NCBI GenBank assembly: GCA_945910005.1
Contig: OX246740.1
Location: 55,297,221 to 55,361,220 of the forward strand
Direction of reading: 5' to 3'
Length of the DNA: 64,000 nt
DNA from: Isoperla grammatica
Lineage: Eukaryota; Arthropoda; Insecta; Plecoptera; Perlodidae
The position numbers were made by a program, and so were the translations under genes. The stretch's first letter is position 1, and the number at the start of each line of letters is the position of its first letter. Of the stretch, positions 10,926 to 25,000 are shown piece after piece. Below the pieces are notes generated by a model. The model saw nothing but the letters and a program-made list of their open reading frames with translations, did not search any database and was not told the origin of the DNA.

Positions 10926-13900
10926 TATACTCTTCTACAATAAAACGAATTTTTATTATTATTTGTAATGTAACACTGAATGGAATTAATTACATTAAAT
11001 TAATGAATGAAATATATTTTCATATTATATTGATTTTTATTCAACGCAAATGATGTTATTGACATTTAATAATTGCATTTTGATGTACATATGTATTTGA
11101 TGTATGTCCATACCACTGCTTGCATATCTGCTTGAAACAATAAATATAATACAGCAACATATGTTAACAAAAACAATGCAAAAAGCCCCCCCCCTCTTCC
11201 CCCCGCGCGCGCCCCTTACCCACGAACTGTGCAGAACATGAATATGAATCTCACATTCATCCCCCAACAACCCCACGTGGAACTTCAATCTACGATAACG
11301 CGGTGGTTTTCACTCCGAGTGATAGTTGCCGTTAGTTCGTCGACGCGTAGTTAGGCAGCGCTCTTCTCCTAATGTAATCCTCGCATCCCATTGGTGGAAA
11401 CCGAATCCACCGCAAGAACTACGTGATTAACATGTGAGCTGGGCCTTTGATAGCAGCATTCCAGAAGGAGACTCCATAATCTCCGGCCTAACCGCAAGCA
11501 GCCCTTTCACTGCATGATGATACATCAAAGCTAGCCACAACTACTCAACAAGCGATCGTAGAAGGGTGAAAGTAAGGATTCAGTGTACTTCCACTCTTCA
11601 GATAACAGATTACCATGCGTTAAATCGCAGTTTACTTGTAAACGCTACCAATTTACTTTCGGAATGTTGATTACGCTAACCAATCACAAAGTGTGTAATT
11701 AGAAAATGTTCTGGGATTGGTTGGATGGAAAAAAAGGGTATTAAATAAGTACAGAACTCATACACCCCTTCAAACAAACCTTACATTTGCTGGATTGTCT
11801 AAACAAATAGGTGTCAATTGATTTGCCATGGCAACGCATCCGGCCGAACAAAGCAAGTGTCCACTTCACTGGACGAAGTAGTTCTTGATATAAGTAAAGG
11901 GGACGATATATAATTTTATTTGAAATGCCGCAAACGGTAAAATCATTAAAATATATTTAAATTGTGGTCCCTGCATTCCCATCTTCTAAAACCATTTAAA
12001 TATAAAAAATAAGAAGTCACATCCTAGATAATTATTTTATAGGTATAATTACCTCTACGTTCTCGATATATGAATTTTCGTTTATTTTTGAAAATCAAAT
12101 AATATCAGATAATTTGATAGTTAAAAAATGTGAGGCACTGAATCTAATTAGTAACGTCCATTGCAAGGTTGACGGTTAAAGAAATTTATTTTAAATTACA
12201 TGAGATACCCTGAAGTCACGAAGTCGAAAAAAGTGCACATGATAATAATTAGAAAGGACCGCCAGCAAGTATTTATGATACAATATTACTGCAATTGCAT
12301 TTATGGTACATCATTATACTAGTCTGGCCTGCAAGAAATGTCACAGGAGTGGGTTCTTAGGTCCGCATTATACAAAAACAGATCAGACAAATGAGTTTTT
12401 GGCCAACATACGGTGTTTTTGACCTAGCTGTGAGTACTCGAGTGCGTGCATTCACGGAAAACGCTATCGAAACGCAATCTACGAGTGAGTGGTAATAGAA
12501 TTAAAAAGAAAAAGAAATGCATTTTTCAAATGAGTTTTGTTGTTTTTGCTATACACACTAACAACTAGGTGAGTAGACTTTGTAAAAGTTGATTCACGCT
12601 TCTTCGCGGATACAAGTTAACAGTTTTTATCGCTATGGGCAAGTCTAATTTGCTCTAAAGTTTCGCTTACGATATTTTCTAGTGCATTAAGAACGGTGTT
12701 GTGGGCTACAATTACTGATGACTGTCATGGGCTGTGCGTATTGCAGACGGGTTTAGGTGCAGACAGGTGCAGCCGCTCAGTTTTGAATACGGTTGGATGT
12801 GTCCGATGATAATGAGGCCATAAACACATGGAACAATGTTATTTTTTCATGTTGTGATTAAAAGAGAAACAAAATCTATGTATCTGGTTTAATTTTTTCT
12901 GACTGATTTAAATATCACAGTTCAAATAATTGTAAATGCAATTTAATGAGTGAGTGGTAAGTTTTCGAGGAAACGTTTGACTGAGCCAATGCGAATGATA
13001 ACTAACGGTCTGTGAAAATAATTGAAGGTAATCCATACTGAATACTTGTAAGGAGATGAATGGGAAAATATGAAGCTGCAAAATATGTGTCCCTGAATGT
13101 GACAAGGTGTAGCTACCAACAATAGCTGAAGTCGCTATGTTGCTAATGATAATTGTTTTTTCACTCATTTTTTAGAGTAAATTCAGTACAAAGTATGTTT
13201 AAACAAGGTTGTATGTTCAATTGGAACGTAATATCTAAATTGGTTTTCAATTTCTTTTAAAGTTACCTTAAAGCCATCAAAAGGTATATCCAACCTGAAG
13301 ATTGCAACAAGATATTTTTAAAAAGCAAACATATTCTACAGAATTTGTCCAATTGTAAATATGGCATAAAATACAGCGATACAAAAATGTTAACAAAAAA
13401 TTGTCAGAACATAAAAATCATAAACAAACTGACTGACAAATCATCATGTATAGTGAATGAGGACAAAGCGATACAACCTACGTATGTACCTACTTGTCCT
13501 AATATTCATTTCTAGTCCCACTCATCAGTTGGCGGCTTGAAAACGTCCTTAACTATCGTAATAAATCGACCAGCACAATAATAGTCATCAAATAGAATGT
13601 CTTTAATACGTCGTAGCCAACAACAATTAATCATTAAACCACTCGCAGACCCAATTTAAATCAAATCAAGAATCTGATTAAAACAAATCATCCGAACCGG
13701 GTTAGCAAAAAACCGGAGTCACCCACCACAAAAAGTGCAACAACTTTTTATGAACGTCTCGGAAGTTCGCGTCATTCAAATCAACAACTAACCCGTTCGA
13801 AACTCGTGCACGATGCAACTTATAATAACACTTTAAACTACGACCTCTGACCTTCACGACTACGGCTAAGTTGGTGCATCCACACGGCAATGTTGGCAGT

Positions 13901-16900
13901 AGTGATGCAAGCGTCGACATCACAACACTTGTCTGACAAAGTTTAGTGTCTACAAGTTGGTAATCGTGTGTTCTAGTTAGGGGCGTGTGCGGTGCTAATG
14001 AAGTGCATTCAGGGTCGGAGTAATGGCGTCGAATATGGAGTCTGTATGGAAGACGTCATTGCGATCCCTTGCACACGCGGTCAAGGTCAACTTGTAGGGG
14101 TGAGTTTCAGCTTGCGATAAGTTTCAAAATTTAGAATATCTACGGTTTTGTTACATATTGAAACCACAGACCGCTAGCTGTGACAAAACGTAGTAACTCA
14201 TGTAAATAAGAGATCGAATCTGAAATGAGAAGATTACGCCAAGACAAGACTTACCCCGTGAAAAGCATGATTTCTAACGGTTGTGGCTTCTTGAGCAATA
14301 ATAAACTGCTTCCTTGAAAAAAGTCTCGATTAACCGAAGTTGCAAAAACATGGGACGTAAAACCCACATATAATTATCATCGATTACAAAAGATAGTAAT
14401 AAAATGTATAGTAAGTCAGCCATTATTGGTGCAAGACATCTGGGATTACCACGATTAGTAAATCGGAGGTTAACAAAATTGGTGAATACGAAAAGAAAAA
14501 GCAACGATAAAACATGACGGGCATCAGGGAACGAGCATAGGTTATCGGATCTCAGTAACAATACAATCTGTGGTTCAACCAAGTAGCCAGATTATCTCTT
14601 ACACTGTTGCGACACAACCGTCGTGCAACATCCAATGTTTTAACCTCACTCACCTCAGCAACCACCAGAAGTGAGTCCCACAATAATGCAACTTCTCTCG
14701 GGTTTTTATCCAATACAACGCAAAGCCTGCATTGCGTTATACAAAGCAAACAAAAACACGTGATTGTTTACTGACCACGGCGCACACGACAAACAATATG
14801 ATAAAGTGCAGCAAACCGCATGTACTGTACTTCTCTCAGTCTCACAACACACCTTATCCAGTAAACCTCAAAGCATGCGCAAACAAAAACTTGTCAATTC
14901 GTGTCTGAAAGTTGTAGTTTTATTGTGAGCCTAGTTCTATCGCACCCTTTCTATTTTCTCTAGTTATCGTACTAGTTATTTTGAGCACTTGGTGTTTTGT
15001 GTCGTCAACTGTGAACATAAGTATCGAAACTGTTGCAAAGTTTCTATGGATGTAGGAATCAAGACTCCCCGTCTGGGCCCGGGGTAGAATTTTGTCCCGG
15101 GTGATGCCAGTCGTAAAAGGCGACAAAATGAGGTCAAAGGCACAGATGAGTGTTTATTTAAAAAAAATTAACACACACCAAATAGAAAAACAAATAACGG
15201 TATAATTTCGTTTCACGAATTTATTTGATCAAAGATTGTAATAGTATAGAAACCTTTGTTAATATTTCAGTTAAAGTGTTCAACATTTCAGATAGGTCAA
15301 ATTCTTTTTGAGAGCAGAAAACTCTTTACGCTTGAGGTCTAAAGAGTCATGAGAAGCCTAAACGAGTATTTACATATTTACATTTATCATTTGTAATGTA
15401 GAAGATTTGTAAATGATGATAATGTTAAAAATAATTTGTAAATGGTTTTGGCGAAGAATTTTTCTGGTCCCATTAACTTTTAAAACAAATTGAAATGAGA
15501 TTGAAATTGCTTGGAAACGGACACGAGCTTCTAAGTACATTTAAGAGAGCGAAGTAGAAGACAAAATTAAAATGTCAAGTGGGGATCAAATAACAACGAA
15601 CTCTGGATGCTCAAGATAAGAGGTGCAAATTATATTGCTAGTGAATTCACTACAAGTGAAAGTGAGTCCTGGAGGAGGCTCGCGTTGCAGACGTTATCAC
15701 TACTTCAGTCGTATTAAACTCGTTATTAACTCACGGGTAAACTGACCTTGCGTGACCTTCGACCTGACACATCGAACCATCAGTGTGCAGGGGAACAATA
15801 AGACTTTGTTACCAGAATATCGATAGAGAAGTCCTTCTCCTTCGACTCTTGTATTACGCAGGTCGTGTATATATGAACCATGCACGGACTCGTTTGCTTC
15901 AATATACAAACTATTATATTATTTCTATAAACCCTTTAAAATATATAATATATTTATAAAAATGATAGTTACAGAATTAGTGAGGTTCCTTGAAATAACA
16001 CTAGACAGTAGGACAATGCTTGTAAAATAGTACGGAACACTTATTTTTTCACGGAGCCCTGGTTGATTTTTTAATCTTCATTACATTCCATTGTCAGTAT
16101 AAACACAAGAAACGAAATTTACTCTTTTACGGTTGGAAAAAGTGTGAACACAGTGTGTATGTAGTTGAATAGTTAACAAATAGGTTGTTGAACACTCTTA
16201 TTAGTCACGGCTAAAATTGATCTCGCCAACAATGAGACTAAAGCCGAGTCCAATCTTCGTGCAGACCCACGTTAGATATTAAAACAAGAGGAGGTTGAAA
16301 ACAAATAGAAACCAAGAAGTAAGTTGAGAAGATTGCTTTCGTTAGAGACAATTTCCTTCTGATAATAGTTGATGGATTAAACTTTCGTTGTTTTGTGGAC
16401 TACTTCCATTGTAATCATCACCTCGGAGTATTTAATCTGAGTTGTTAAGGTCTGGTTTCATTGTCGTTCCGTTGTGTGTGGACTCCAGTGGTTGCGAAGG
16501 ATTTGTTTGTCTACATTTACATGTATGAAACAACTACGTGGTACATTGTTGACTATAGGATCGACTATGAATACGGACTTATAGCACTAACTTGAGAAAA
16601 AAAAAAGTGTTCGTTAGTTTGGTAACTTTTAATACAATTTCATATAGATGTGCTTTGCTTTATCTTGGCATTTCTAGGGACCAATTCTTGAGCGTACACA
16701 AGTCAACTCTCTAATTTTAATAACTTGTTTTTTATTCTTATTGGCAACTCGGTGTGTATAACATGTTATCAATTATAAGTACGATTTTGTATATATGGTA
16801 CCGTTATTGAAAGCAAGTAATTAAAACCGTATTCCACATGCGAGTTGACTAGTACACGATCGAGAATAAAGTTAAACACTGTTGTCGAGGTACACAGTAT

Positions 16901-19185
16901 TGAACATGTACTGATACCATATTTTTGTGTATACGGTACTCGATACTACGACAAATAAAAGCAACATTTCACGTTAAACATGAAGTTAATACGTAAGCGT
17001 GTTATAAATACATTGTAGTCACTGACCAGCGTGCAGCAACTTAAAGTAACTTTTTGCTCCCCTTTCCATAGCTAGATCTCAGTAATCTTATCCTATATAT
17101 TGTATTTCAGTGCAATACATTTTTCTTCAATAAAGCCACCGCAGTGTTATTACATCTGCTTCTTGCAGCGGTTATCTCGTTGTAAGAATATATTCTAGTA
17201 TGCAAAGACTGCGGTCGAAACAATCATATTACAACCTGGTTTCATTGGAGTTTTTAAATACCACGCAGGTCAATAGAACGACACTTCCCTGTCATGATAC
17301 GATTACTGCGTAACTAGAACTAATTCTATTTAATTAACGTTTATGCACACTATTTTACAAAACAGTGAATGGATTTAAAAAAAAATGCCAATTCGCAATT
17401 TTCATGTAATTATCTCTCTTGGGTTTGGTTTTCGTTTACCATGTTAGTCTGTGTGTATATATCTCATTTATTTTGTATGGCCACATCTGCTTTACTTACT
17501 GAGTCATACTTCAGCTTTAACTTTATGTATTTGGATATTTGGATGAAATGGTAACTAGTGTTTCGAAAAGAGACAAGAGGAAAACCAACTCATTCACGCA
17601 GAGAATTCATGTTCGTAAATACGCCAGTCAAACAAAAACTAAACTGTTGACCGTCTCAAAACCCTCACAAATACAGTGAATGGTTAACCAAGCTGTGGCC
17701 GGATTACGACCGGGCACATCCACATATACTATAGGGCATAGGCTTCAAATGTTCTACAACAACTGTTCTCAACGCAAGTAGGGACAAGTTTTCCCACATG
17801 AACGCACTGCCATAGACGTTTACTCGTGTTGGTGCTGTTTACGATTTAATTAACCATTACAGTTCGGAGTACTTATTAAACTATTGCAGTTAAGAGTCAT
17901 CAGTCGGACATGAACCCTCGCGGGAGCCGTTTACTCGACAATTGAATGCGTGTTTTCATTCGAGAGTTTAGCTCGGGAACAAGCAACGCGATTTTAAAGT
18001 TTCGCCCACCATTGAAAAGTAGAATCTTTAACCGATTACATGTTACATTAATATTGCAATAGCACCTATTTTGATTCTGTTAAGTGCAGTTACAAAACGT
18101 TCTTAATTTAGGTGCAAAAACACTAGTACAGGGAAAAATTATAACTTAAGACCCATAAACTTAAAAATTATGAAACTTTGTTTTCCTTCTTGTGCCAAGA
18201 TGGCTTTTTCAGCCATTCTTTTGTCTAACTATCCAATTGTGCTGAACAAGCAGCAGGTAGAGCCATGTTGAATAGCGTGGCGAAACTATCAAGTTGACCT
18301 AGCAACATGTTCTGCCAGGTATTGTAAACAAATAAACACATTAACTCTCCAATTAAATTTGTCTTCTTTAACGTCCTTGTACGCGCGAAAGGCAATAACG
18401 GTATTTTTTTTTTACATTTTAGTTTTTTTTGCGCTAGGGACCATATTTAACAGGACCATAAAAATCAGATTCTTAGTCCATCGTCAAACTTGCTACAAGT
18501 ATAACTTTGTACCCGCTAACATTTGGCACTTAGAGGCACGAACACCTTAAACTACTGGAGCCATAAAGTTGCGTTCAATTAAAATCAAACTATCAAGTCC
18601 TATTCGCGAAATACACTACATTATAGCTGTTCAAACCGGCGTCCTCTGGCGTCGCTGGGTTCAAACCAGTGGTGCAATTAATTTTTTGTAAACGCTAGGT
18701 TTTATACCACACAGTGTTTTTTCAACGCGCTTGCTTAATTATCTTGAGAGCCTGGTAACATTATTGTAAGCCTAAGAAGACATGCATGAAAGTAATATTT
18801 AGCTGGTAGTATTTTTTGTGTGGATGAATGCATGAGCGCTAAAGTACCGTCATGTCTGTTGCAGTATGTATTTAATTTTTTCAGCATCGCCATAAGTTTT
18901 TTTTACATTTCGTGGAAACACACTATCGTTATAGGAATGTTATCTTGTGAGGCGCAGCAGGTGTAAACACGGAATGAACCGCAAAAGAAAATATATTCTT
19001 ACCGTACAAGGTTAGTAAGATATCTATGTTTGTGGTCACTTTAAACGCTGAATTATAATGATATTTTTTGTTTAGGAATATCTGCTCTAGGATGACCACA
19101 ACTGGTATGTCTTCTTTTTAGGTGATTAGTTAGGTACATTATGGTATTCGGATAGTTGGCGAGTGACGGCTGCTAGTATAGGACT
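10926..19185. other. Intergenic DNA with no recognised gene
   Basis: AT-rich, with short chance frames only. A C-rich low-complexity patch lies at 11187-11216. A fragment at about 15070-15125 looks like part of a dispersed repeat and is listed separately. Confidence 0.6.
15070..15126 (+). repeat. Possible retroelement-derived fragment
   Basis: A GC-rich island contains GGGCCCGGGGTAGAATTTTG followed by GTCGTAAAAGGCGAC. From memory, similar GGGGTAGAA and CGTAAGAGGCGAC motifs occur in dispersed insect repeats of non-LTR type. The island is sharply bounded by AT-rich DNA. Family and orientation are uncertain. Confidence 0.3.
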
Positions 19186-19342
19186 CAACGCCAGTATTCG
19201 CCTGAGGCAGCATTCTGAGGCAGCATTCTGACGCAGCATTCACATGAGGAAAACCTCTTAAAACCCATAAGACAGGATTACCATTGACTGGTATCGAACC
19301 GGCGAGCTTACTGCGGTTTACTTAGTCACCTCTATCAGTAAA
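19186..19342 (-). repeat. tRNA-derived SINE, copy 1 (inverted)
   Basis: Read on the minus strand from 19342: GATAGAGGTGACT (A-box region), then GCCGGTTCGATACC (B box), then a tail with GAATGCTGC three times and GAGTCCTAT. The same order occurs on the plus strand at 19724-19885. The B box fits the pol III consensus, but no tRNA cloverleaf can be closed, so this is a SINE rather than a tRNA gene. The 15-base motif GAGGCAGCATTCTGA is repeated in its tail. Confidence 0.65.
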
Positions 19343-19723
19343 GCTGCACAGGATGCTTTTAGCCCCAGGAAAAAGGATTATTTCTACTCTCAAGAAGACG
19401 TCAACTTATCTGAAAAGTTGCACCGTTTTCAGTAAATAACTGGTATATTTTATGAAACTAATATCGTAGAACTATAACGCCACCCGCAAACATTTATCAA
19501 CACTAACTACTGAACCAATTATCTTCTCGAAGATTAATTTGAAGACTTTGTAAGAACAATTATCGAAATAGCCAACACATCGTCCATATATCGAGTATAC
19601 ATACATGCGCAGAAAGAGAAATGAACAGCGGCCGACAAAAGAAAAACTATCTTCGTGTGTTCCTTCACACTGACACAATGACGTCATGAACATGTTCGGC
19701 ACGTGTCAACCTTCACTTCTATT

Positions 19724-19885
19724 GATAGAGGTGGCTCAGCGGTAACACGCGTTACTCTAATTAGGGAGGCTGCCGGTTCGATACCGGTCGCCGGCAAACC
19801 TGACTGCATAAACACTTTTTTAGGGATTTTTCTGAGTTAGAAGACGAATGCTGCTGGGATTGCGTCCTATTCGATAGCCCTAGGA
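19724..19885 (+). repeat. tRNA-derived SINE, copy 2
   Basis: GATAGAGGTGGCTCAGCGG (A box) and GCCGGTTCGATACCGGTC (B box) are followed by TTTTTTAGGGATTTTTCTGA, GAATGCTGCTGGG and GCGTCCTATTC. It is the same family as the inverted copy about 400 bp to the left. The copies differ by many substitutions, so the insertions are not recent. Confidence 0.7.
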
Positions 19886-21955
19886 CACTCGTTCCACACC
19901 ATATCCACATACATTGCTTCTACTAGTAGTAAGTAGGATTAGTTTATAAGTGTAAATTGTCCATTTTCTTATCAATTAAATATTAAAGACTAAACTTGTA
20001 ACAGGGCAACCACGAACAAGGATTCTTTACTTATGTGGTTGCCTTGATTAAATGATAAAATATCTGGAAATAATATGTACCTGTAAATGTCTAATAAATT
20101 AAATTGAATTGAATTAAAATTAAATTGAATATGAAGATAAAAAACGCCAAAATCATCTATGTCCAAACCAGGATTCACACTGCCAACAGTGATTTACTAC
20201 AGATCGACCAACCCCTAATCGACCATAGCCAACTACGCCGGCTTTCATTCAACAGATCTATACATTTTTCTAACGACATAAATCACCGTTTAGTACTTAA
20301 CTACTAATTTGCAATTAACTGAGCATACCGCCGTTAAAGTCGCTACCGACTCGCAGGCTGAATTAATATAGATTGCTCCGTGATAGGACATATCGCGGCA
20401 ATCATCGATCTGATGCGCTGCCCATTAACGGCCGTTAAAGCCGAAAGTCATCAAAGCCTTTTCACCGCTTATAATAATTTCGCATATAGTAAAATAAATT
20501 ACGATTTTTTTGAATGCCTTGACACTAAAGAAAGGTTTAATGCCGAGACACCAAGAAAACTATCATAGTATTAACTGCTTGTAGCTTTATGACACATTAA
20601 GTTCCCAGCGATTCGTATATTTTATAATTTATATAAACTATAAATTTTATCTTACAACCTAAGTTTGATACGGGGTCACCAGAATTACCATTAGCCCCGT
20701 TTAGATAGAAGGAATGAGATTGGGAATTGGCGTTGAAATAGAATTGAACTCAATTGCGTTTATACGCCATAAGATTCAATACTTAATCGATCCCATATTA
20801 CAGACCTCTGTGTGCATGGTTTCGGGAACAAACTAGTTATACAGGACCCGGGATTTGGAATATGTTCGATAGATTGAATCGAATAATGTCGACTCGCTCC
20901 CGGATTTAATGGGAGTATTGAACGAATTCGATCCTCGCCTGAAGTGTTTATTATATGATGAGTAAATAGAGAGTGGATCCAAAATCTAACTCAATTGCGG
21001 TTTGAATCCTCCAAGTGAAAAGGGCTATTGGCTTGGAGTTTTAGGTTGTGGCACAGTTTCTAAACACAACCACTCGCAAATGCGGCCCCAGTTCTTGTAA
21101 ACGCCGATTGTATCTTAAATTTGTACTCTATCATATAAACGTAAAATGGACTAAAAATACGGTTTAATCATAACTTATTATCCTTTTAGATTGCAGATAA
21201 ACGCTAATCATTTGTGTATTCAATATTTTCTTCCATCACTAAGTACAGAGCACGAAGGGGTAGATAGTAACTTGGAATTAATTACAAATTTCGTCTAATA
21301 GACTGCAAGAAGGGTTTTCGCAACTTTGCCAGGCCCCATATCAGTAAGCACGATGCTCATTATTTAGTTTATCTTTTTGGACTGCAAACTCCAAAATCTA
21401 TCTAAGAATAGCATGTTATACCAAGTGATCTCACACGATATTGTGGATATAACTATCAAACGCATCATTAAGCTTCAATATACCAAGATACCGTGTGAGG
21501 TGAGTGAAAAGTAATTTAGTTCTCAAACAATTCATTCAATTATAAATAATTTAATCCAATTGCCTCCTTTGCACTAAACCACACTTATCCATCATAAACG
21601 AATTAATACACAAAATAAAAATGAAGGTTACTTAGAAAGTGAAACACACGACTTTCCAATCCACCATCCTAGATTCGAATCGTAATTGTTCAGCAAATAA
21701 ACGTTTTTGTTTGCACTAATAGTTAGCGTCAACGCCCGAACCAGGCCGAAGTGTGCACCAACACGGTCGCTAGATTAACACCTCTAACGGGCAGCGGAGC
21801 CGATCGTCTTCACTATTGGTCGCGGATCCGTTCCCCACCAGAGCGCGCGTCTGTCTCGGGGGGTCCCTAGAATAATCCTTGTATAGATGCGGTGAGAAAA
21901 AACACAAAATTGGACCGACCCGTAAAGAAAATGACCTTAATCCATGACGGTGGAA
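19886..21955. other. Upstream region of the first Osiris-type gene, no gene seen
   Basis: AT-rich DNA with no convincing coding frame. The last 250 bases (about 21720-21955) become GC-richer towards the promoter. I recognise no enhancer motif. Confidence 0.5.
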
Positions 21956-22009
21956 TATAAAGGAGGGGAATACTAGTGTTCCGTTCAGTTCAGTCTAGGT
22001 GATTCAGCG
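21956..22009 (+). promoter_or_regulatory. Core promoter and 5' UTR of the first Osiris-type gene
   Basis: TATAA at 21956-21960 is followed by TCAGTT at 21985-21990, an arthropod initiator. The predicted start A at 21987 lies 31 bases after the first T of the TATA box. A second initiator-like TCAGTC overlaps it at 21990. The 5' UTR would be about 23 bases. The second Osiris-type gene has the same TATA-to-initiator spacing. Confidence 0.7.
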
Positions 22010-25000
22010 ATGGGGAGGTGCCGTGTTTTGTTTTGCCTGGCCTTGTGTGTCGTGACACTGGCTCGGGCGAGTACGAAGGACAATCAGGTGTTGCAAGAGA
22101 GTAGCTCACACGGGGATGTGTACTTAGATAGGGTGCATGACGAGTGTACTGTGTCGAGGAGTCCGTTCAAGTGTTTCAAGTATAAGGCGCTCAAGTATCT
22201 GCACAAGTGGACTACCGAAGGTAAGGCATTTTTTTAAATTTTGGATCATGTTTTTTTCTTTACTTATTCTTTCATAATATACCTATTTTTAGCTGTTCAG
22301 ATATGTATACAACATCTTCTATCAAAATTCTAATATTTTAATTTGCTGCTCTTATGTAGGGATCTTCCAATAACTAGTACACACTGCTTACAATGGAAGC
22401 TCTCTACAACTGCTTCTCTTTGTACAACAATTATCTAGTTCATTGCAAATTCTCTTCCTCATATTTTCAAATTATTATAATATTTGTAACAATAAATAAT
22501 TCATAGTTTGTAAAAATTTGTCAATTTACCTACATAAATTTGTTTGAATAATGTTTTTGTTAAATTTTATAATGTTCAGTAAATAAATATTTATTAATTA
22601 TTTTGTAGTGTTGTCAAAACCGGTGTAGTTGAACGCTGTCGATTATAAGCCATCAAATTAATATACATTATCATTATCACGTTTTAAATAGTAATAGTTT
22701 GGAATCTTCAATTCAGAAATTCACACATTAATTTCTATTGGTTGGTCGGTTGCATTTATGGATTTAAATACATCTTTGTATCAATAACACACGGAAACCT
22801 TTACAATATTTACGTCTTTATTCTCAGTGATATATTTCAGCAGTATAAAACCACCTTTTCTCAAACGAGATCTATAGTAAAATGAGATGGAACACAGTGA
22901 CAAATTATGTGGAAATACCTAAATTACTAACAAATGGGAAATGTTTTTCAATATGATACTATATATTTGCCCTTGTTGGCTTAAGCTCTTCTTGCATAGT
23001 CGCGCCAAAGATTGTGGTCGTGCGTTAAATGTGGAAGCATTCAGTTCTTATCTTGCACACTAACATTACCGTGCGTTGAATTGTCAAGCGTTTGATTGTT
23101 ATCTATGTTCTCTTATCCTCTGCACAAGACAACAACTTGAGAACAACATGGTTTCTGACAAGCATTCATTCTATATATACTATCGTCCATTTTAAGTAGA
23201 AACACAATTTATTAAATTATAAACAAACAGGGTACATGTATTCTTCATAAAATTTCCTAAGTAAATAACTTTTAACATTTTAACATAAAATTAAGAGAAA
23301 AGCATAAAGGTTGGCAATTCGGCAAGACAATACATATATAACATGAGGAAAAAAAGTTTAAAAAAAAACCTCTTCGGAACTATCGTCCATAGAATTGGTT
23401 TATAAGAACATAGAAATCTCACACATCCGTTTGACTCGCGGCGATAGAGAATCCTATTCATAAATATCTATCAATGAGTTCATAATTAAACAGCTGTATT
23501 GAAATTTCATTGGAAAATGAATGACACCTGCTGATTCATTGCTGTGCGATCGAAAACGTTGAAAGTGAACAAAACAATCGTTAAACATACTAATCTGTCT
23601 CATTCATGTTACTTTAATTCATGTATGGCCGTGTTAATCTCTCTACAAAACATAAACACATCTAGTAATGTTTAACTGCTTTATAAAATATCTTGTTTAT
23701 TAAAAATAAAAACTATTTTATCACAAATCATGTTCATTTCAAATCTCAAGTATTGAATAAGTAATTACCTTGCATGATGCTGTTAACAATGCAATGATGT
23801 AAGGTTTTGCAATTCAAGACGTTTGGCTAAACATTTTCAATCCGAAATTTCAAACAATATTTTCGGTCAACATATCGAACCCTAACAGTTATAACATTTT
23901 AAATGTGTTCTTGTTTAGTATTGATGATTGAGGACGTTCAAAGTCTTCAAAATATGATTGTATACTTTGAACATCCTTCAATCACAAGATGTATTTGTTG
24001 TCTGAGGATATCACTCCTTGTATAACCCGACAACACAATTATCATAACGGTTATTGCGCCATCTTGTTGTGGGATTCGACCTCGCTGTGATTTGGTCCAA
24101 TAATATTAGGTGGGCAATTGTTATTTATTACTTTAGGACGGCCGTTGGGGTTTTAACCGTTGTTTGGTCGAGTTCCTAAAAGTTATGGACCACCATAACA
24201 AACTCACTCCTCAACAAACAAAGATATGTATGACACATACACTATAAAGACTTGTGCCAACTGCTGTTTAAACGTATGAACACGTTCAAGATCTACTTTG
24301 AAAAGTATGGATATACGTATAATCCATCTCTTTCATTCTCGTATCTAAATTCATTCCCTTTCTTTGTAGTAAACACAATTTATAGTTTGTAACTCGGATA
24401 TTTATGTGAATAATTTACTACTCTAATCTAGAACTTAGCCGTCTGCGGTGGCTCATGCGGTTTGGGCGTAGATCCTAAGGGGAAGGCTACTATAATCGTG
24501 GGTTCGAATCCCGCATGTAATAGTCCTTCATCTATCACCCTCATCGTCTCAAATAGCATTATTACAATACCGGAGACGTAAAGTAACACGCATCAATCAT
24601 AAACTAGAACAAGATTGAACAAATGAACTCATGAGTTTATAAACTCATAAGAATTTGCATATCACTTGGATGGAAGGGTTTACCTCCTAATGTTTTCAAG
24701 CCACCCGTTTGTAGTCGAACTATGCATCAAAAGTGTCACGCTTACTTCCAGACAGCTTCTTTACAAGAAACTAGGTTGATTATTGATGGGCTGCCTTAAG
24801 CACGTTTAGAGTAATATCATATAATATAGTTAATATCTAAGTGTTATAACGATAATTACCGAGGTATTATTTTACGACCATGTTGGACCGTTTTCCGACC
24901 TAGAACTCGTATTCTGTGCAAAAAATGTCTGCAAATTCGCAAAGGCAGCTGCTTTAAGCACTTAATTTTACAACATCGACAAATGTGCTGGAATTAAAAA

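Noticed and set aside
18625..18680. tRNA-like pair GTTCAAACC near 18630-18660
   Set aside because: Only isolated B-box-like words; no A box at a suitable distance.
24436..24515. tRNA gene
   Set aside because: A and B boxes are present, but acceptor and anticodon stems do not close; better read as a SINE head or relic.
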